Positions 17,534 through 26,021 of a stretch of DNA of 51,526 nt are shown here, one piece after another. Numbering within the stretch: the first letter of the stretch is position 1; each line of letters starts with the position of its first letter. The notes beneath the pieces are model-generated. The model was not told where the DNA came from and did no database searches. It saw nothing but the letters and a program-made list of their open reading frames with translations. The position numbers and the translations under genes were made by a program. Source of the DNA: Vibrio penaeicida (GTDB lineage: Bacteria > Pseudomonadota > Gammaproteobacteria > Enterobacterales > Vibrionaceae); the NCBI RefSeq assembly GCF_002933855.1, contig NZ_BFAQ01000033.1, positions 1 to 51,526 of the forward strand. Reading direction: 5' to 3'.

Positions 17534-18136
17534 ATGTTATCAACTTACATAGCCGGTTTTAGTCTTAGCCTTTCGCTTATTCTGGCTATTGGTTCGCAAA
17601 ATGCGTTTGTGATTAAGCAAGGAATAAAGAAACAACATGTCTTTCTGGTGTGCTTAGTGTGTGGCACATCCGATGCCATTCTAATCTCGATGGGGGTATC
17701 CGGCTTCGGAGCTCTGGTTCAAGAATTCCCCGCAATTGAGCAATTCGCGCGTTTTGGTGGAGCAGCATTTTTGCTGGTGTATTCTTTTTTGAGTTTCAAA
17801 TCCGCATTTAAAGAATCTCATGCCATGAACCTTGCTGGTGAATCCGAAACATCATGGAAGAAAACAGTGCTGATATGCCTCGCGTTTACGTGGCTCAACC
17901 CTCATGTTTATTTGGATACAGTGGTGCTACTAGGTTCCATCTCTACTCAGTATGAAGCCACCAAATTTTACTTTGGGCTCGGCGCTGTCAGTGCATCGTT
18001 TGTTTTCTTTTTTAGCCTCGGGTATGGCGCTCGGTTACTTAAACCCTTGTTTCAAAAACCTTCTTCATGGAAAATACTGGAGTTTCTCGTCGGCGTTATG
18101 ATGCTACTTATCGCGGTTAGTTTACTCTTCGGATAA
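17534..18136 (+). CDS. LysE/ArgO-family amino acid exporter
   Basis: A 200-residue membrane protein with six predicted helices. The N-terminal LILAIGSQNAFVIKQGIKKQH and the later FTWLNPHVYLDTVVLLGS are close to ArgO of E. coli and LysE of Corynebacterium, which export arginine and lysine. AAAGGAATTTGA precedes the ATG. An 8-bp inverted repeat (TACGTCAT at 17444-17451 and ATGACGTA at 17514-17521) brackets the leader and could be regulatory or chance. The gene starts a short plus-strand series of small accessory genes. Confidence 0.92.
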   Translation: MLSTYIAGFSLSLSLILAIGSQNAFVIKQGIKKQHVFLVCLVCGTSDAILISMGVSGFGALVQEFPAIEQFARFGGAAFLLVYSFLSFKSAFKESHAMNLAGESETSWKKTVLICLAFTWLNPHVYLDTVVLLGSISTQYEATKFYFGLGAVSASFVFFFSLGYGARLLKPLFQKPSSWKILEFLVGVMMLLIAVSLLFG

Positions 18137-18153
18137 TCAATTGGACTAAGTGA

Positions 18154-18567
18154 ATGTTGCAAAAACATACAGGCTCATGCCTTTGCAAAAAGGTCTCTTT
18201 TGAAATTGTGGGTGATATCAAGGCGGTTACGCACTGTCATTGCAAGATGTGCCAAAAGTCTCACGGGGCGGCATTCGCTACATACGCAGCCACTCGAAAA
18301 GAACATTTTTCTCTGCTAGGAAAAGGGCATCTCGCTCGCTTTCGATCTTCTAAAGACGTGACACGATCTTTCTGTACACACTGCGGGGCGACTGTTCTCT
18401 GGGAGGATTCAGGAACATTTAGCAGTGAATGGACAACCTTTGCTCTGGCATTACTTGATACTCCCTTTGAAAGAGAAAAGCAGAAGCACATACATTTAGA
18501 ATCAAAAGCCCATTGGCTATCAATCAATGATTCTCGACTACAACACTCTACTGATGCGAGTGAATGA
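18154..18567 (+). CDS. GFA-family (glutathione-dependent formaldehyde-activating enzyme-like) zinc protein
   Basis: A 137-residue cytoplasmic protein with the GFA zinc-site cysteines: C9 and C11 (SCLCKK), C28, C30 and C33 (HCHCKMCQ), and C74 and C77 (FCTHCG). The family is named for a protein that speeds S-hydroxymethylglutathione formation, but most members have no shown activity and are often just 'aldehyde-activating proteins'. It starts 17 bases after the exporter stop codon with a poor ribosome-binding site, so translation may depend on the upstream gene. Confidence 0.9.
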   Translation: MLQKHTGSCLCKKVSFEIVGDIKAVTHCHCKMCQKSHGAAFATYAATRKEHFSLLGKGHLARFRSSKDVTRSFCTHCGATVLWEDSGTFSSEWTTFALALLDTPFEREKQKHIHLESKAHWLSINDSRLQHSTDASE

Positions 18568-18581
18568 AAGGACACAATAGA

Positions 18582-19115
18582 ATGAAATCAGCGCTCCTTG
18601 TGATAGACGTACAACAAGGTTTAATGGAACCCAAACCGCAACCGTATGAAACAGAGAAAGTCATAAACCGAATCAACCAAGCAACAAGCTGGGCGAGAGC
18701 GAAAGACATTCCCGTCATATTTGTGCGCCATGAAGCCCCGAATTCCATCGTTGAAATGGGCAGTGAGGGCTGGCAAGTACACCAAGATTTGGAGCAGGTT
18801 GAATCGGATTCTTACATCAACAAAACCACGCCCGATTCATTCCACAACACCCATCTTCAAACCTTACTCGACGAACACCAAATCCAACATCTCTACGTAT
18901 GCGGTTACGCCACAGAGTTTTGCGTAGACACAACCACTCGACGCGCTGCAGGTTTGGGCTATCCGGTAACACTGATTTCAGATGCTCATACCACGCATGA
19001 TAAGCCTCACGCGAGCGGAAGTACCATTCGAGAACATCACAACTGCACACTTCCCGCGATTCAAAGCTTTGGCGTTAAGTTAGCGGCTATTCCTACGGCT
19101 GAGTTAGTTTCATAA
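18582..19115 (+). CDS. isochorismatase-like cysteine hydrolase
   Basis: A 177-residue cytoplasmic enzyme of the isochorismatase-like family. The catalytic triad is visible as Asp9 (LLVIDVQQG), Lys81 (INKTTPDSF) and Cys114 (YATEFCVDTT). Relatives hydrolyse amides such as nicotinamide, ureas or isochorismate; the cysteine points to an amidase-type member. The start at 18582 is chosen because AAAGGA lies upstream; an ATG at 18564 overlaps the stop of the GFA gene and would add six residues. Confidence 0.9.
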   Translation: MKSALLVIDVQQGLMEPKPQPYETEKVINRINQATSWARAKDIPVIFVRHEAPNSIVEMGSEGWQVHQDLEQVESDSYINKTTPDSFHNTHLQTLLDEHQIQHLYVCGYATEFCVDTTTRRAAGLGYPVTLISDAHTTHDKPHASGSTIREHHNCTLPAIQSFGVKLAAIPTAELVS

Positions 19116-19166
19116 GGTATCCCCTGACTCTATTGACCCTTACTCAATTCCCCCTAAGGAGACATT

Positions 19167-19751
19167 GTGAATACATTGGTTGTTGTAACGCACCCTATTC
19201 AATCGAGCCTCTGCCAACACTTGGCTAAAGAAGTCATTGAACACCTCGAATCGAAAGGGCATTTGGTTACGGTTAAAGATTTGTACAAAGAACAATTCGA
19301 CCCAGTATTGAGTGAAAACGAACGCCAAAGCTATTACGCCGATCATTTCGATGCTTCTAAAACGCAATCTGATATTGAGCAACTCGAAAACACAGAACAC
19401 TTAGTTTTGGTGTTTCCTACTTGGTGGTTTAACTTTCCGGCTATATTGAAAGGTTGGTTTGACCGAGTATGGGTGCCGGGAAGGGCGTACAACCATTCCG
19501 AAGATATGAAAGCCATTACCCCTAATTTGGGAAATTTAAAGAAAGTTACTGCAATCACTACACTGGGTTCGCCATGGTGGGTTGATCGCTTTGTACTGCG
19601 TCGTCCCGTTTACAAAATTCTTAAATTTGCCTTGCTTGGGGCTTGTACTAAAAACTGTTCGTTCCAAATGTTTTCTCTTTACCAAAGTGAAGTTGCCAAA
19701 CAAAACCAAGTGACCAAGTTTTTAAACAAGGTAAAAAGCAATATTCTGTAG
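19167..19751 (+). CDS. flavodoxin-fold NAD(P)H:quinone oxidoreductase
   Basis: A 194-residue flavoprotein of the NQO/KefF/MdaB family, which reduces quinones by two electrons using FMN or FAD. The family signature LVFPTWWFNFPAILKGWFDR is present, with VVVTHPIQSSLCQHLA as the N-terminal flavin phosphate site. It uses a GTG start preceded by AAGGAGACATT. Neighbours do not point to one substrate, but small stress-related genes cluster here. Confidence 0.9.
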   Translation: MNTLVVVTHPIQSSLCQHLAKEVIEHLESKGHLVTVKDLYKEQFDPVLSENERQSYYADHFDASKTQSDIEQLENTEHLVLVFPTWWFNFPAILKGWFDRVWVPGRAYNHSEDMKAITPNLGNLKKVTAITTLGSPWWVDRFVLRRPVYKILKFALLGACTKNCSFQMFSLYQSEVAKQNQVTKFLNKVKSNIL

Positions 19752-19779
19752 CAAGCCAGTAGTAGCAAATCAGGTTTTA

Positions 19780-19811
19780 GGGCGTCCTCGATCGTGTTCT
19801 AGGACGCGCCC
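19780..19811 (+). terminator. possible terminator after the quinone reductase gene
   Basis: GGGC-GTCCT (19780-19788) pairs with AGGAC-GCCC (19801-19811) with a two-base bulge. The following sequence has only a weak T-run (ATTTTCC), so efficiency is uncertain. Confidence 0.4.
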
Positions 19812-19863
19812 AGCCTAGATTTTCCACAAAATGATTTCTCTATCCACTTAATGAGAAATCGTC

Positions 19864-20886
19864 ATGATAAAGCCTTATTCACTCTTTTTACTCGCCTGTC
19901 TTTTGTTCCCTTCACTGTCGAATAGCGAAGACATCGGCTTTCTACAAACATCCATCGAGTCAGACACTCGCCCTTTCAACCTGACCATTTGGTATCCAAC
20001 ACGTGATAACACGGCGCTGAAAGTGAAAGTGGCTGACAATATCGCTTTCGAAGGTATCTCGGTAAGAAAAAATGCTCAAATTCACCATGAAAAGCGTCCG
20101 CTCGTCATGCTCTCTCACGGTTATCGAGGCAGTTGGCGTAACCTGAATTGGTTAGCAGAATATTTGGTGGATTCCGGCTACATCGTGGCAGCACCCGATC
20201 ACCCTGGAACCACCACATTTAACCCTTCTCAGGAACAAGCAGCGATGTGGTGGGAACGCCCAAGAGACATCAGCCGAGCAATCGATTGGATGCTGACAGA
20301 CTCTGAATTTCACTCGGTCGTTGATAGGAAAAATATCGCTGCCATTGGACACTCTATGGGCGGATGGACTGTGATAAACCTTGCGGGGGGTAAAACAGAT
20401 TCGACTCAAATTAAACAAGAATGCTTGGCTCACCCTAACCCACAAGTTTGCAAACTGCTCCCTGAGATGGGGTTGGATAAACCAACAAAACAACACAGCC
20501 ATTTAATCGATGAACGAATTAAAGCGGTAGTGTCGCTCGATCTCGGTCTGGCGAGAGGCTTTACGCCTGATAGTTTGCAACAAGTAGACATACCGGTTTT
20601 GATCCAAGCAGCAGGTACCAACACGGCGTATTTACCCCATGAATTGGAGTCGGGATATCTCGCTTCAATACTCCCAGCAAAAACAACACGCTATGAATTG
20701 ATTCAAGACGCGACACATTTCAGCTTTATGCAGCTTTGTAAGCCTGGTGGACGAGCTATTATCGAAGAAGAGCACAAAGGCGACGGCATGGTTTGTGATG
20801 ATGGAATGAAACGAACTCGGCAAGAACTGCATGCAGCAATGGCGGAGTCGATTAAAGGTTTTCTTGAAGTGTCACTCACCCACTAA
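19864..20886 (+). CDS. exported alpha/beta hydrolase (dienelactone hydrolase/PAF-acetylhydrolase-like)
   Basis: A 340-residue protein. Residues 1-20 form a signal peptide (YSLFLLACLLFPSLSNS). The hydrolase core shows LVMLSHGYRGSWRN (oxyanion region), nucleophile elbow GHSMGG with Ser164, VAAPDHPG and a late histidine in DATHFSF. This pattern is typical of a family of periplasmic or secreted esterases related to PAF acetylhydrolase. Two further cysteines (QECLAHPNPQVCK) could form a disulfide in the periplasm. The start has little Shine-Dalgarno support. It converges with the membrane-anchored AraC gene. Confidence 0.85.
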   Translation: MIKPYSLFLLACLLFPSLSNSEDIGFLQTSIESDTRPFNLTIWYPTRDNTALKVKVADNIAFEGISVRKNAQIHHEKRPLVMLSHGYRGSWRNLNWLAEYLVDSGYIVAAPDHPGTTTFNPSQEQAAMWWERPRDISRAIDWMLTDSEFHSVVDRKNIAAIGHSMGGWTVINLAGGKTDSTQIKQECLAHPNPQVCKLLPEMGLDKPTKQHSHLIDERIKAVVSLDLGLARGFTPDSLQQVDIPVLIQAAGTNTAYLPHELESGYLASILPAKTTRYELIQDATHFSFMQLCKPGGRAIIEEEHKGDGMVCDDGMKRTRQELHAAMAESIKGFLEVSLTH

Positions 20887-20935
20887 GTAAGACACCGCTT
20901 AATCAACCGCCAGATTAATCGCTGGATCGGTTTAA

Positions 20936-22024
20936 TTACTCTTTGGATCGGTTCATCTGGCGGTATTTACTTGGCGTCGAATCTGTAATTCGGCTGAATT
21001 CACGGTTGAAATTGGACTTACTGTGAAAGCCAACCATTTCATAAATGTCAGTAATGGAGTGATTGGAGGTTTCCAGTAAGTTCATGGCGTTCTGGATTCG
21101 GTATTCATTGATAAATTGGGAAACGTTCTTCCCTTTCAATGTGTTTACAGCAATAGATATGTTTCGCGCAGGGATACCGGACTTTCGCGCCAATCGGTTT
21201 AAATTTAGGTTGGGATCAAGGTGCAATTGAGATGCGAGCAGTAAATTCTCGACAGTGTCCAATACCTGAATATGCGTATCCTCTTCGCTGTCTGTTGTCG
21301 AAGCTTCCTGTGTGACCTCTTCTTTTTTCTTAACGGGTTCGGAATTCGATTCCAGCGAAATAGTCCCGCCCGCAATGCTTACGGCATAAGCAAGAACAGG
21401 AAGAATTAAGATGTGTCCTACCGACAAAATGGTTGTGATATTTTTACCTTCAGATAAAGCAAAATCCAGCACGATTCCCACATCAACAACCGCAGAAAAC
21501 AACAATAAGCCCGACGTAAAATAGAGTGACGTTTTAAACGCATCGACTTGCGAAAATTTCACCCCTTTCCATTCATCTGGAGAGAGTTGAGTCAGCTTAA
21601 ACAAAGCAATTGCGTACCCAACATAAGTACCAATAATGTAAAAGTCGATAAAATCACGCATTTCATCGAACTGGCTGATGCCAATGCTTACCAAAGCCAC
21701 GACAGCAACGTGGATAAGCCTCCAGTGACTTTTATTGCTCATAGCATGGGAGTAACACCACCACGTCAAAGGAGGAACGAGCGAAGCCACAATAGGCTGA
21801 ATGCTCCTCACCCATGACCATTCCGTTGTCCATCTTGCGCCAACTAGACTGATGGTCAATGCGCTACATAAAATAAAAGCCAGTGCCGGATAATAAGATT
21901 TGTCGTGTCGCTTAAGTAACACAGTAAACAACACTAATAGGAGTATAACGACAACAAACGGGAGTGGAATGGATGGCATGTTGGAGAAATGTCCTTTAGA
22001 GAACGGTGAAGATGCATCAAGCAT
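20936..22024 (-). CDS. AraC-family regulator with N-terminal membrane domain
   Basis: A protein of up to 362 residues. The first two thirds hold about seven membrane helices (PFVVVILLLVLFTVLL onwards), and the last 100 residues are an AraC double helix-turn-helix (GIPARNISIAVNTL and DIYEMVGFHSKSNFNREFSRI). It therefore likely senses a signal at the membrane and binds DNA directly. Two starts are possible: the ATG at 22024 with a poor ribosome-binding site, or Met16 (21979) preceded by AAAGGA at a slightly long distance. Target genes are unknown; the convergent hydrolase is the nearest neighbour. Confidence 0.85.
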   Translation of the reverse strand: MLDASSPFSKGHFSNMPSIPLPFVVVILLLVLFTVLLKRHDKSYYPALAFILCSALTISLVGARWTTEWSWVRSIQPIVASLVPPLTWWCYSHAMSNKSHWRLIHVAVVALVSIGISQFDEMRDFIDFYIIGTYVGYAIALFKLTQLSPDEWKGVKFSQVDAFKTSLYFTSGLLLFSAVVDVGIVLDFALSEGKNITTILSVGHILILPVLAYAVSIAGGTISLESNSEPVKKKEEVTQEASTTDSEEDTHIQVLDTVENLLLASQLHLDPNLNLNRLARKSGIPARNISIAVNTLKGKNVSQFINEYRIQNAMNLLETSNHSITDIYEMVGFHSKSNFNREFSRITDSTPSKYRQMNRSKE

Positions 22025-22529
22025 ATACCCATGTCACTGCAAGATACTAGGATCTGTTGACTTAGCCATTGAATAGTCGTGATACAAACTATCTCGAACT
22101 GCACACACATTAATATATTGTTACATATTGTGGCCATGTAATTGAGGAAGATGAAAGCACTTAATCTGAATGAAATACACACAATCCCAACACAAAAAGT
22201 GACCCCCATTCCAGTTATTTTATGCAATGAAACGGACTGTATTCTTTATGCAAATAAATAACTGAAAAATACAACTTTCTTTCAGAAAATTGACTTGATA
22301 ATAATTCTATAAAATTTATAAGATGTATGTACTAAAAATAAGAAACACAATATCTTTCTAGGAAAAGCTAACCATGGTGACCGTTCACTTTCCATACTCA
22401 TTTCCTACTTACTCATATATACCTTTATGAACTTTTTCATAGCCATTGATTTAATAAAATTATTTTAAAAAACTTCAAGAAATATTTCTTATTATTTCGT
22501 TGATAAACTTTCATATATGGAGAAGTGCT
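22025..22529. other. AT-rich intergenic region between divergent regulators
   Basis: About 500 bases without a gene between the AraC and LysR genes. It must contain both promoters. The stretch 22250-22500 is very AT-rich and may be bound by H-NS-like proteins. No hairpin or coding trace stood out. Confidence 0.4.
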
Positions 22530-23435
22530 TTGGAAAATATGAAGCGATACTGTATTTTTTCTGTTGTTGCCAGTGCTGGAAGTATGACAGCAGCGTCTAA
22601 AAGATTAGGGATGTCACCGTCTGCAATCAGTCAAAATATATCTCAACTTGAAAACGCCCTTGGGGTGACATTATTACACCGTTCAACCCGTGGATTATCC
22701 GTAAGCGAAGCTGGGCAAATATTATTGCAAGGTTACGGTCAAATGCGCTCGCACTTTGAAAGCTTAGAGCAAAAATTGTCCGATTGCCGTGAAGGTGTAA
22801 AAGGCGATGTGCGTATAACGTGTAGCACTGGTCTAGCACAAGCGACTATTGCTAATGCTCTTTCCCCTTGCCTTTCTAGTTACCCAGATATTCGGCTAAA
22901 TCTCGTTGCAGATGACAAAATGAGGGACATCGTTCAAGAGAACATTGATATCGCGATTACGCTCGGGGAAACAAAAGACTGCAACTTAGTTTATCGCCCT
23001 TTAGGCAGTATTCCACGAGTACTGTGTGCCTCTGAACACTATCTTTCTACCTTTGGCATACCGCAGTTGGGTTCGGATTTGATAAACCATCATTGGATAG
23101 TCAATTCGGACAGCGACACTGTGGAAGTTGTCTGTAAAACTGCAGAGTTCGAAGAGAAATCTAACTTAAAGATTCGATGTAAAGTCAATAACGAAATGAC
23201 GGCACGTTCATTTGCCATATCTGGGCACGGATTAGTCCTACTACCCCTACCTTTTGTAGAAGATGACTTAAGGCGTGGAGAGCTAACTTGTGTTTTAAAT
23301 CATATGACATGGCCCGAAATTAAAGTGCAAGCTCTAACCATTAGCCGAGCTGTACCTAAAAAAGTCGATGTTATGCTTGAAGCATTAAAGACCTTTTTTA
23401 AACCGGAAGGAAAAAAAGCAAAGGCTTTGCATTAA
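22530..23435 (+). CDS. LysR-family transcriptional regulator
   Basis: About 301 residues with the start taken at a TTG (22530) because GGAG lies seven bases before it; a TTG at 22500 and an ATG at 22539 are alternatives. The N-terminal winged helix is clear (SVVASAGSMTAASKRLGMSP and QNISQLENALGVTLLHRSTR) and the effector domain spans about 90-295. It has no obvious divergent or adjacent target; the DNA on both sides is AT-rich. This isolation suggests a recently acquired or relocated regulator. Confidence 0.88.
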   Translation: MENMKRYCIFSVVASAGSMTAASKRLGMSPSAISQNISQLENALGVTLLHRSTRGLSVSEAGQILLQGYGQMRSHFESLEQKLSDCREGVKGDVRITCSTGLAQATIANALSPCLSSYPDIRLNLVADDKMRDIVQENIDIAITLGETKDCNLVYRPLGSIPRVLCASEHYLSTFGIPQLGSDLINHHWIVNSDSDTVEVVCKTAEFEEKSNLKIRCKVNNEMTARSFAISGHGLVLLPLPFVEDDLRRGELTCVLNHMTWPEIKVQALTISRAVPKKVDVMLEALKTFFKPEGKKAKALH

Positions 23436-23488
23436 ATCACCAGCAAGGTTGATGATTCAAGGACCTGAACGAAGAACAAAGCCTTTGC
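23418..23488. repeat. 12-bp inverted repeat at the 3' end of the LysR gene
   Basis: GCAAAGGCTTTG (23418-23429, inside the last codons) and CAAAGCCTTTGC (23477-23488) are perfect inverted copies 47 bases apart; each is also nearly self-complementary. It could fold as an mRNA 3' structure. Confidence 0.6.
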
Positions 23489-24532
23489 GGGAACCTGTTT
23501 TAGTAGTGGCGCGATAGTTGAAAGTTTACATCCATTCTTCCTGTCACGGTGGAAAATGGATAAGCATAATTGCTTACTTTATATACAAAACCTATTAATG
23601 GTTTTTAGGCACAACGCAATTGTATTTCTTATTATGTTTAGCAATTGTGTACTGCTTATGTGCAGTACCTTAAATACCATAAAGTACCTCCTGACGAATT
23701 GTTTTATTATGAATTATGAGGATGAATAGTGAATACCCATTTAATTGTGGACTCATTCACAATCAATAGATATGTCACCCTCGACCTAGCAAAATCATAA
23801 TATCGAATAAGAGGGAATTAGATAATAGGTAAAAACTGAAATCTGTTTTAAGTAATATGATTATTATTTAAGACATTTCTTAATTAAACAAATAAAAAAG
23901 CAAACGATTACTTTTAAAAAATTTTAAATCAGTCGTAAAATTAATGTCGGTAAAATGTAAATCAAAAGTTCTCGCGTCTTATAATTGATAATGTATTCAA
24001 TTGATTTCATTTGCCACCCTCAAAATTCAAACTTTTCTAGCTATAAATATATTAATCACCTAAACAATTCATCCAAGAAATGCAAATTTAATTTTCCACC
24101 AATACCCTTATACCCAAGTAACCTCAAGATGCTAGGTTCAGCGAGAGTTAACCAACCTTTTTCATGTTATGACCGATCACGGTGGTTACAACGGACATGG
24201 CAATGTCATTGAGTTGGCAAACGCCAACTTTCGCCATCACCAAATCAAAAAATAGTACACGCCACCTAAAAGCAATGATTGTACTCTAGGGATCTGGTTC
24301 GCCGTAATCCCAGCCGCATAGATGAATTGACGATACATAGAGGCCGTTGCAGGGGAATACTTATCATGTAATACGTGATGAATTGCCAAGAGCAGATTTC
24401 ATTGCGCTTTTGAATACAACTGAGCAAGAAAGCTCGAAAAGAATCAGCGGTTTCTTAGCCCTGTTGAAAGAGCATTTATTGCCAGCGCCATTAAAAGCTA
24501 ATTCGTAAAAATCAAAATCTGTAGAAACCAAA
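23489..24532. other. gene-poor AT-rich region with decayed coding traces
   Basis: About 1 kb without an intact gene. On the minus strand 24245-24398 is open for 51 codons and reads like a protein end (SMYRQFIYAAGITANQ, then LLLGGVYYFLIW, stop). On the plus strand an overlapping open stretch ends at about 24507 (SSKRISGFLALLKEHLL). Both lack a proper start, so this is probably gene debris. A motif CCCAAGTAACCTCAAGATGC (24113-24132) resembles a short sequence I recall as repeated in Vibrio genomes, often near insertion sequences; that recall needs checking. Confidence 0.4.
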
Positions 24533-24558
24533 AAAGGAAGGCGAGCTCACCTTCCTTT
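24533..24558 (-). terminator. terminator of the IclR gene
   Basis: AAAGGAAGG (24533-24541) pairs with CCTTCCTTT (24550-24558), loop CGAGCTCA. Read on the minus strand it ends in CCTTTTTTGG. It lies 78 bases after the IclR stop codon. Confidence 0.75.
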
Positions 24559-24635
24559 CAAGTTGCACCGTCCCAAATGGCAACATTCTTTTAATGACAC
24601 CAGAGACCCTGAGCATTTTTATCAATGCAAAATCG

Positions 24636-25424
24636 TTACTTCCCGTGAGGGTACGCTTTACAGCCAAGTTTTAGAGAAATTCGAGCCGCGGCAGCATGAA
24701 GCTCGGCGATATACTCTGTTTTCTTCTCTTCAGTGAAGCGAATTGTTGGCAAGGAAACACTCATGCCCGCAACGACTTGATTAAAGCGATCGTAGACTGG
24801 CACAGCGAGACAGCGCAGCCCTACTTCCTGTTCTTCGTTATCTTCACCGAAACCTTGCTCTTTCACTATAGGAAGTTCGCCAAGGAGCGATTCAACATTC
24901 TCATGCGTTTTTTCGGTCGACTTAGTGAATTCCACAGCCGACAGAATATGGCGAATGTCTTCTTCTTCTCGCTCCGCTAATAACACCTTACCAATGGCGG
25001 TGGTGTGAAGCGGGTTACGACGACCAATGCGCGACTGCATACGAAGGTTATATTTCGAGTCAATTTTATGAATATAGATGATGCCATCACCATCAAGCGC
25101 ACCTAAGTGCAAAGCCTCGTTAGTAAGATCGGAAATTCGGCGCATTTCAATGTCCGCCAAATCCACCAAATCAACATATTCCAACGCGCTTGCACCAAGC
25201 TCAAATAACTTCAGCGTTAACGAATAGTTTTCACTTTCGCCTTCCTGAGATACATAGCCAAGCGTTTTCATGGTTTGTAGAAAGCGGTAAACCGTGCTCT
25301 TAGACATCATAAGACGCTGAGCTAATTCACTGATGCCAATATCCTTTTGTGTGCTCAGCGCTTGCAAGATACCAAATGTTTTCAGAACCGAAGATACGGA
25401 TTCAGGTTGCTTTGTTGTTGTCAT
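24636..25424 (-). CDS. IclR-family transcriptional regulator
   Basis: A 262-residue protein with the IclR winged helix (KDIGISELAQRLMMSKSTVYRFL) and the C-terminal effector-binding GAF-like domain (about 85-255, including RIGRRNPLHTTAIGKVLLA and LRCLAVPVYDRFNQVVAGMSV). This is the KdgR/KdgR-like branch judged by overall look. GTGGAG precedes the ATG. It lies on the same strand as, and 597 bases downstream of, the peptide-type ABC operon, and is a candidate regulator of it. The effector is unknown. Confidence 0.92.
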   Translation of the reverse strand: MTTTKQPESVSSVLKTFGILQALSTQKDIGISELAQRLMMSKSTVYRFLQTMKTLGYVSQEGESENYSLTLKLFELGASALEYVDLVDLADIEMRRISDLTNEALHLGALDGDGIIYIHKIDSKYNLRMQSRIGRRNPLHTTAIGKVLLAEREEEDIRHILSAVEFTKSTEKTHENVESLLGELPIVKEQGFGEDNEEQEVGLRCLAVPVYDRFNQVVAGMSVSLPTIRFTEEKKTEYIAELHAAAARISLKLGCKAYPHGK

Positions 25425-25974
25425 TATTACTCCACAAATAGCTTGGTGATGGGTAAAAAGCTCTAGCGTCCCCTGCCAAAGCCAGTGGCGAAATTGCCAT
25501 TCCGTTACGTTTTAATAGAAACAAAACAGACCAAAATGATAGATTTGCCACTATTCCCAAAATCATGTAATCAATTTAAAATAATGTTCTATAAAAAAAA
25601 AGAGCGTTAAACTTTTTTTTTGAACTCAGCCTAGGTTGACGTTCAAAATTTTTCTTTAAACAAATGAATTATCTGGAATTAGTTACCTTCGCTTACAGAT
25701 TTTAGTCGTCTTGTTTCACTGCTGCAACGAATATTAAACCTACACATCCAGCTCAATTAAATGAAAGCTCAGAAATAAATAGTATTAGTTTTATAAACTA
25801 ATTGATATTTAATCTTTGTTATAAAGCTACCGAGAAAATAAGCATTCACAATGAAATCGATTAACTCAATATTAATTGCATTTTTATTTTATCTCACTGA
25901 ATTTAAAACCAATAAAATCGCATAACTTTATGATTTTTCTACTTATACATAAAGCGTTGCGCAGAGCGCGAAAA
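25425..25974. other. intergenic region upstream of the IclR gene
   Basis: About 550 bases, strongly AT-rich, between the ABC operon terminator and the IclR gene. It should hold the IclR promoter. No gene or clear operator recognised. Confidence 0.4.
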
Positions 25975-26001
25975 GGAAAAACGCCTCCTAAGAAGGAGGC
26001 G
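25975..26001 (-). terminator. terminator of the peptide-type ABC operon
   Basis: CGCCTCCT (25982-25989) pairs with AGGAGGCG (25994-26001). Read on the minus strand the stem is followed by TTTTTCCTTTT. It lies 21 bases past the ATPase stop codon. Confidence 0.85.
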
Positions 26002-26021
26002 AAATTTAGATCTTACTTTGA

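Noticed and set aside
23985..24212. A 75-codon plus-strand reading frame
   Set aside because: No ribosome-binding site, an irregular composition, and its end merely translates the recalled repeat motif.
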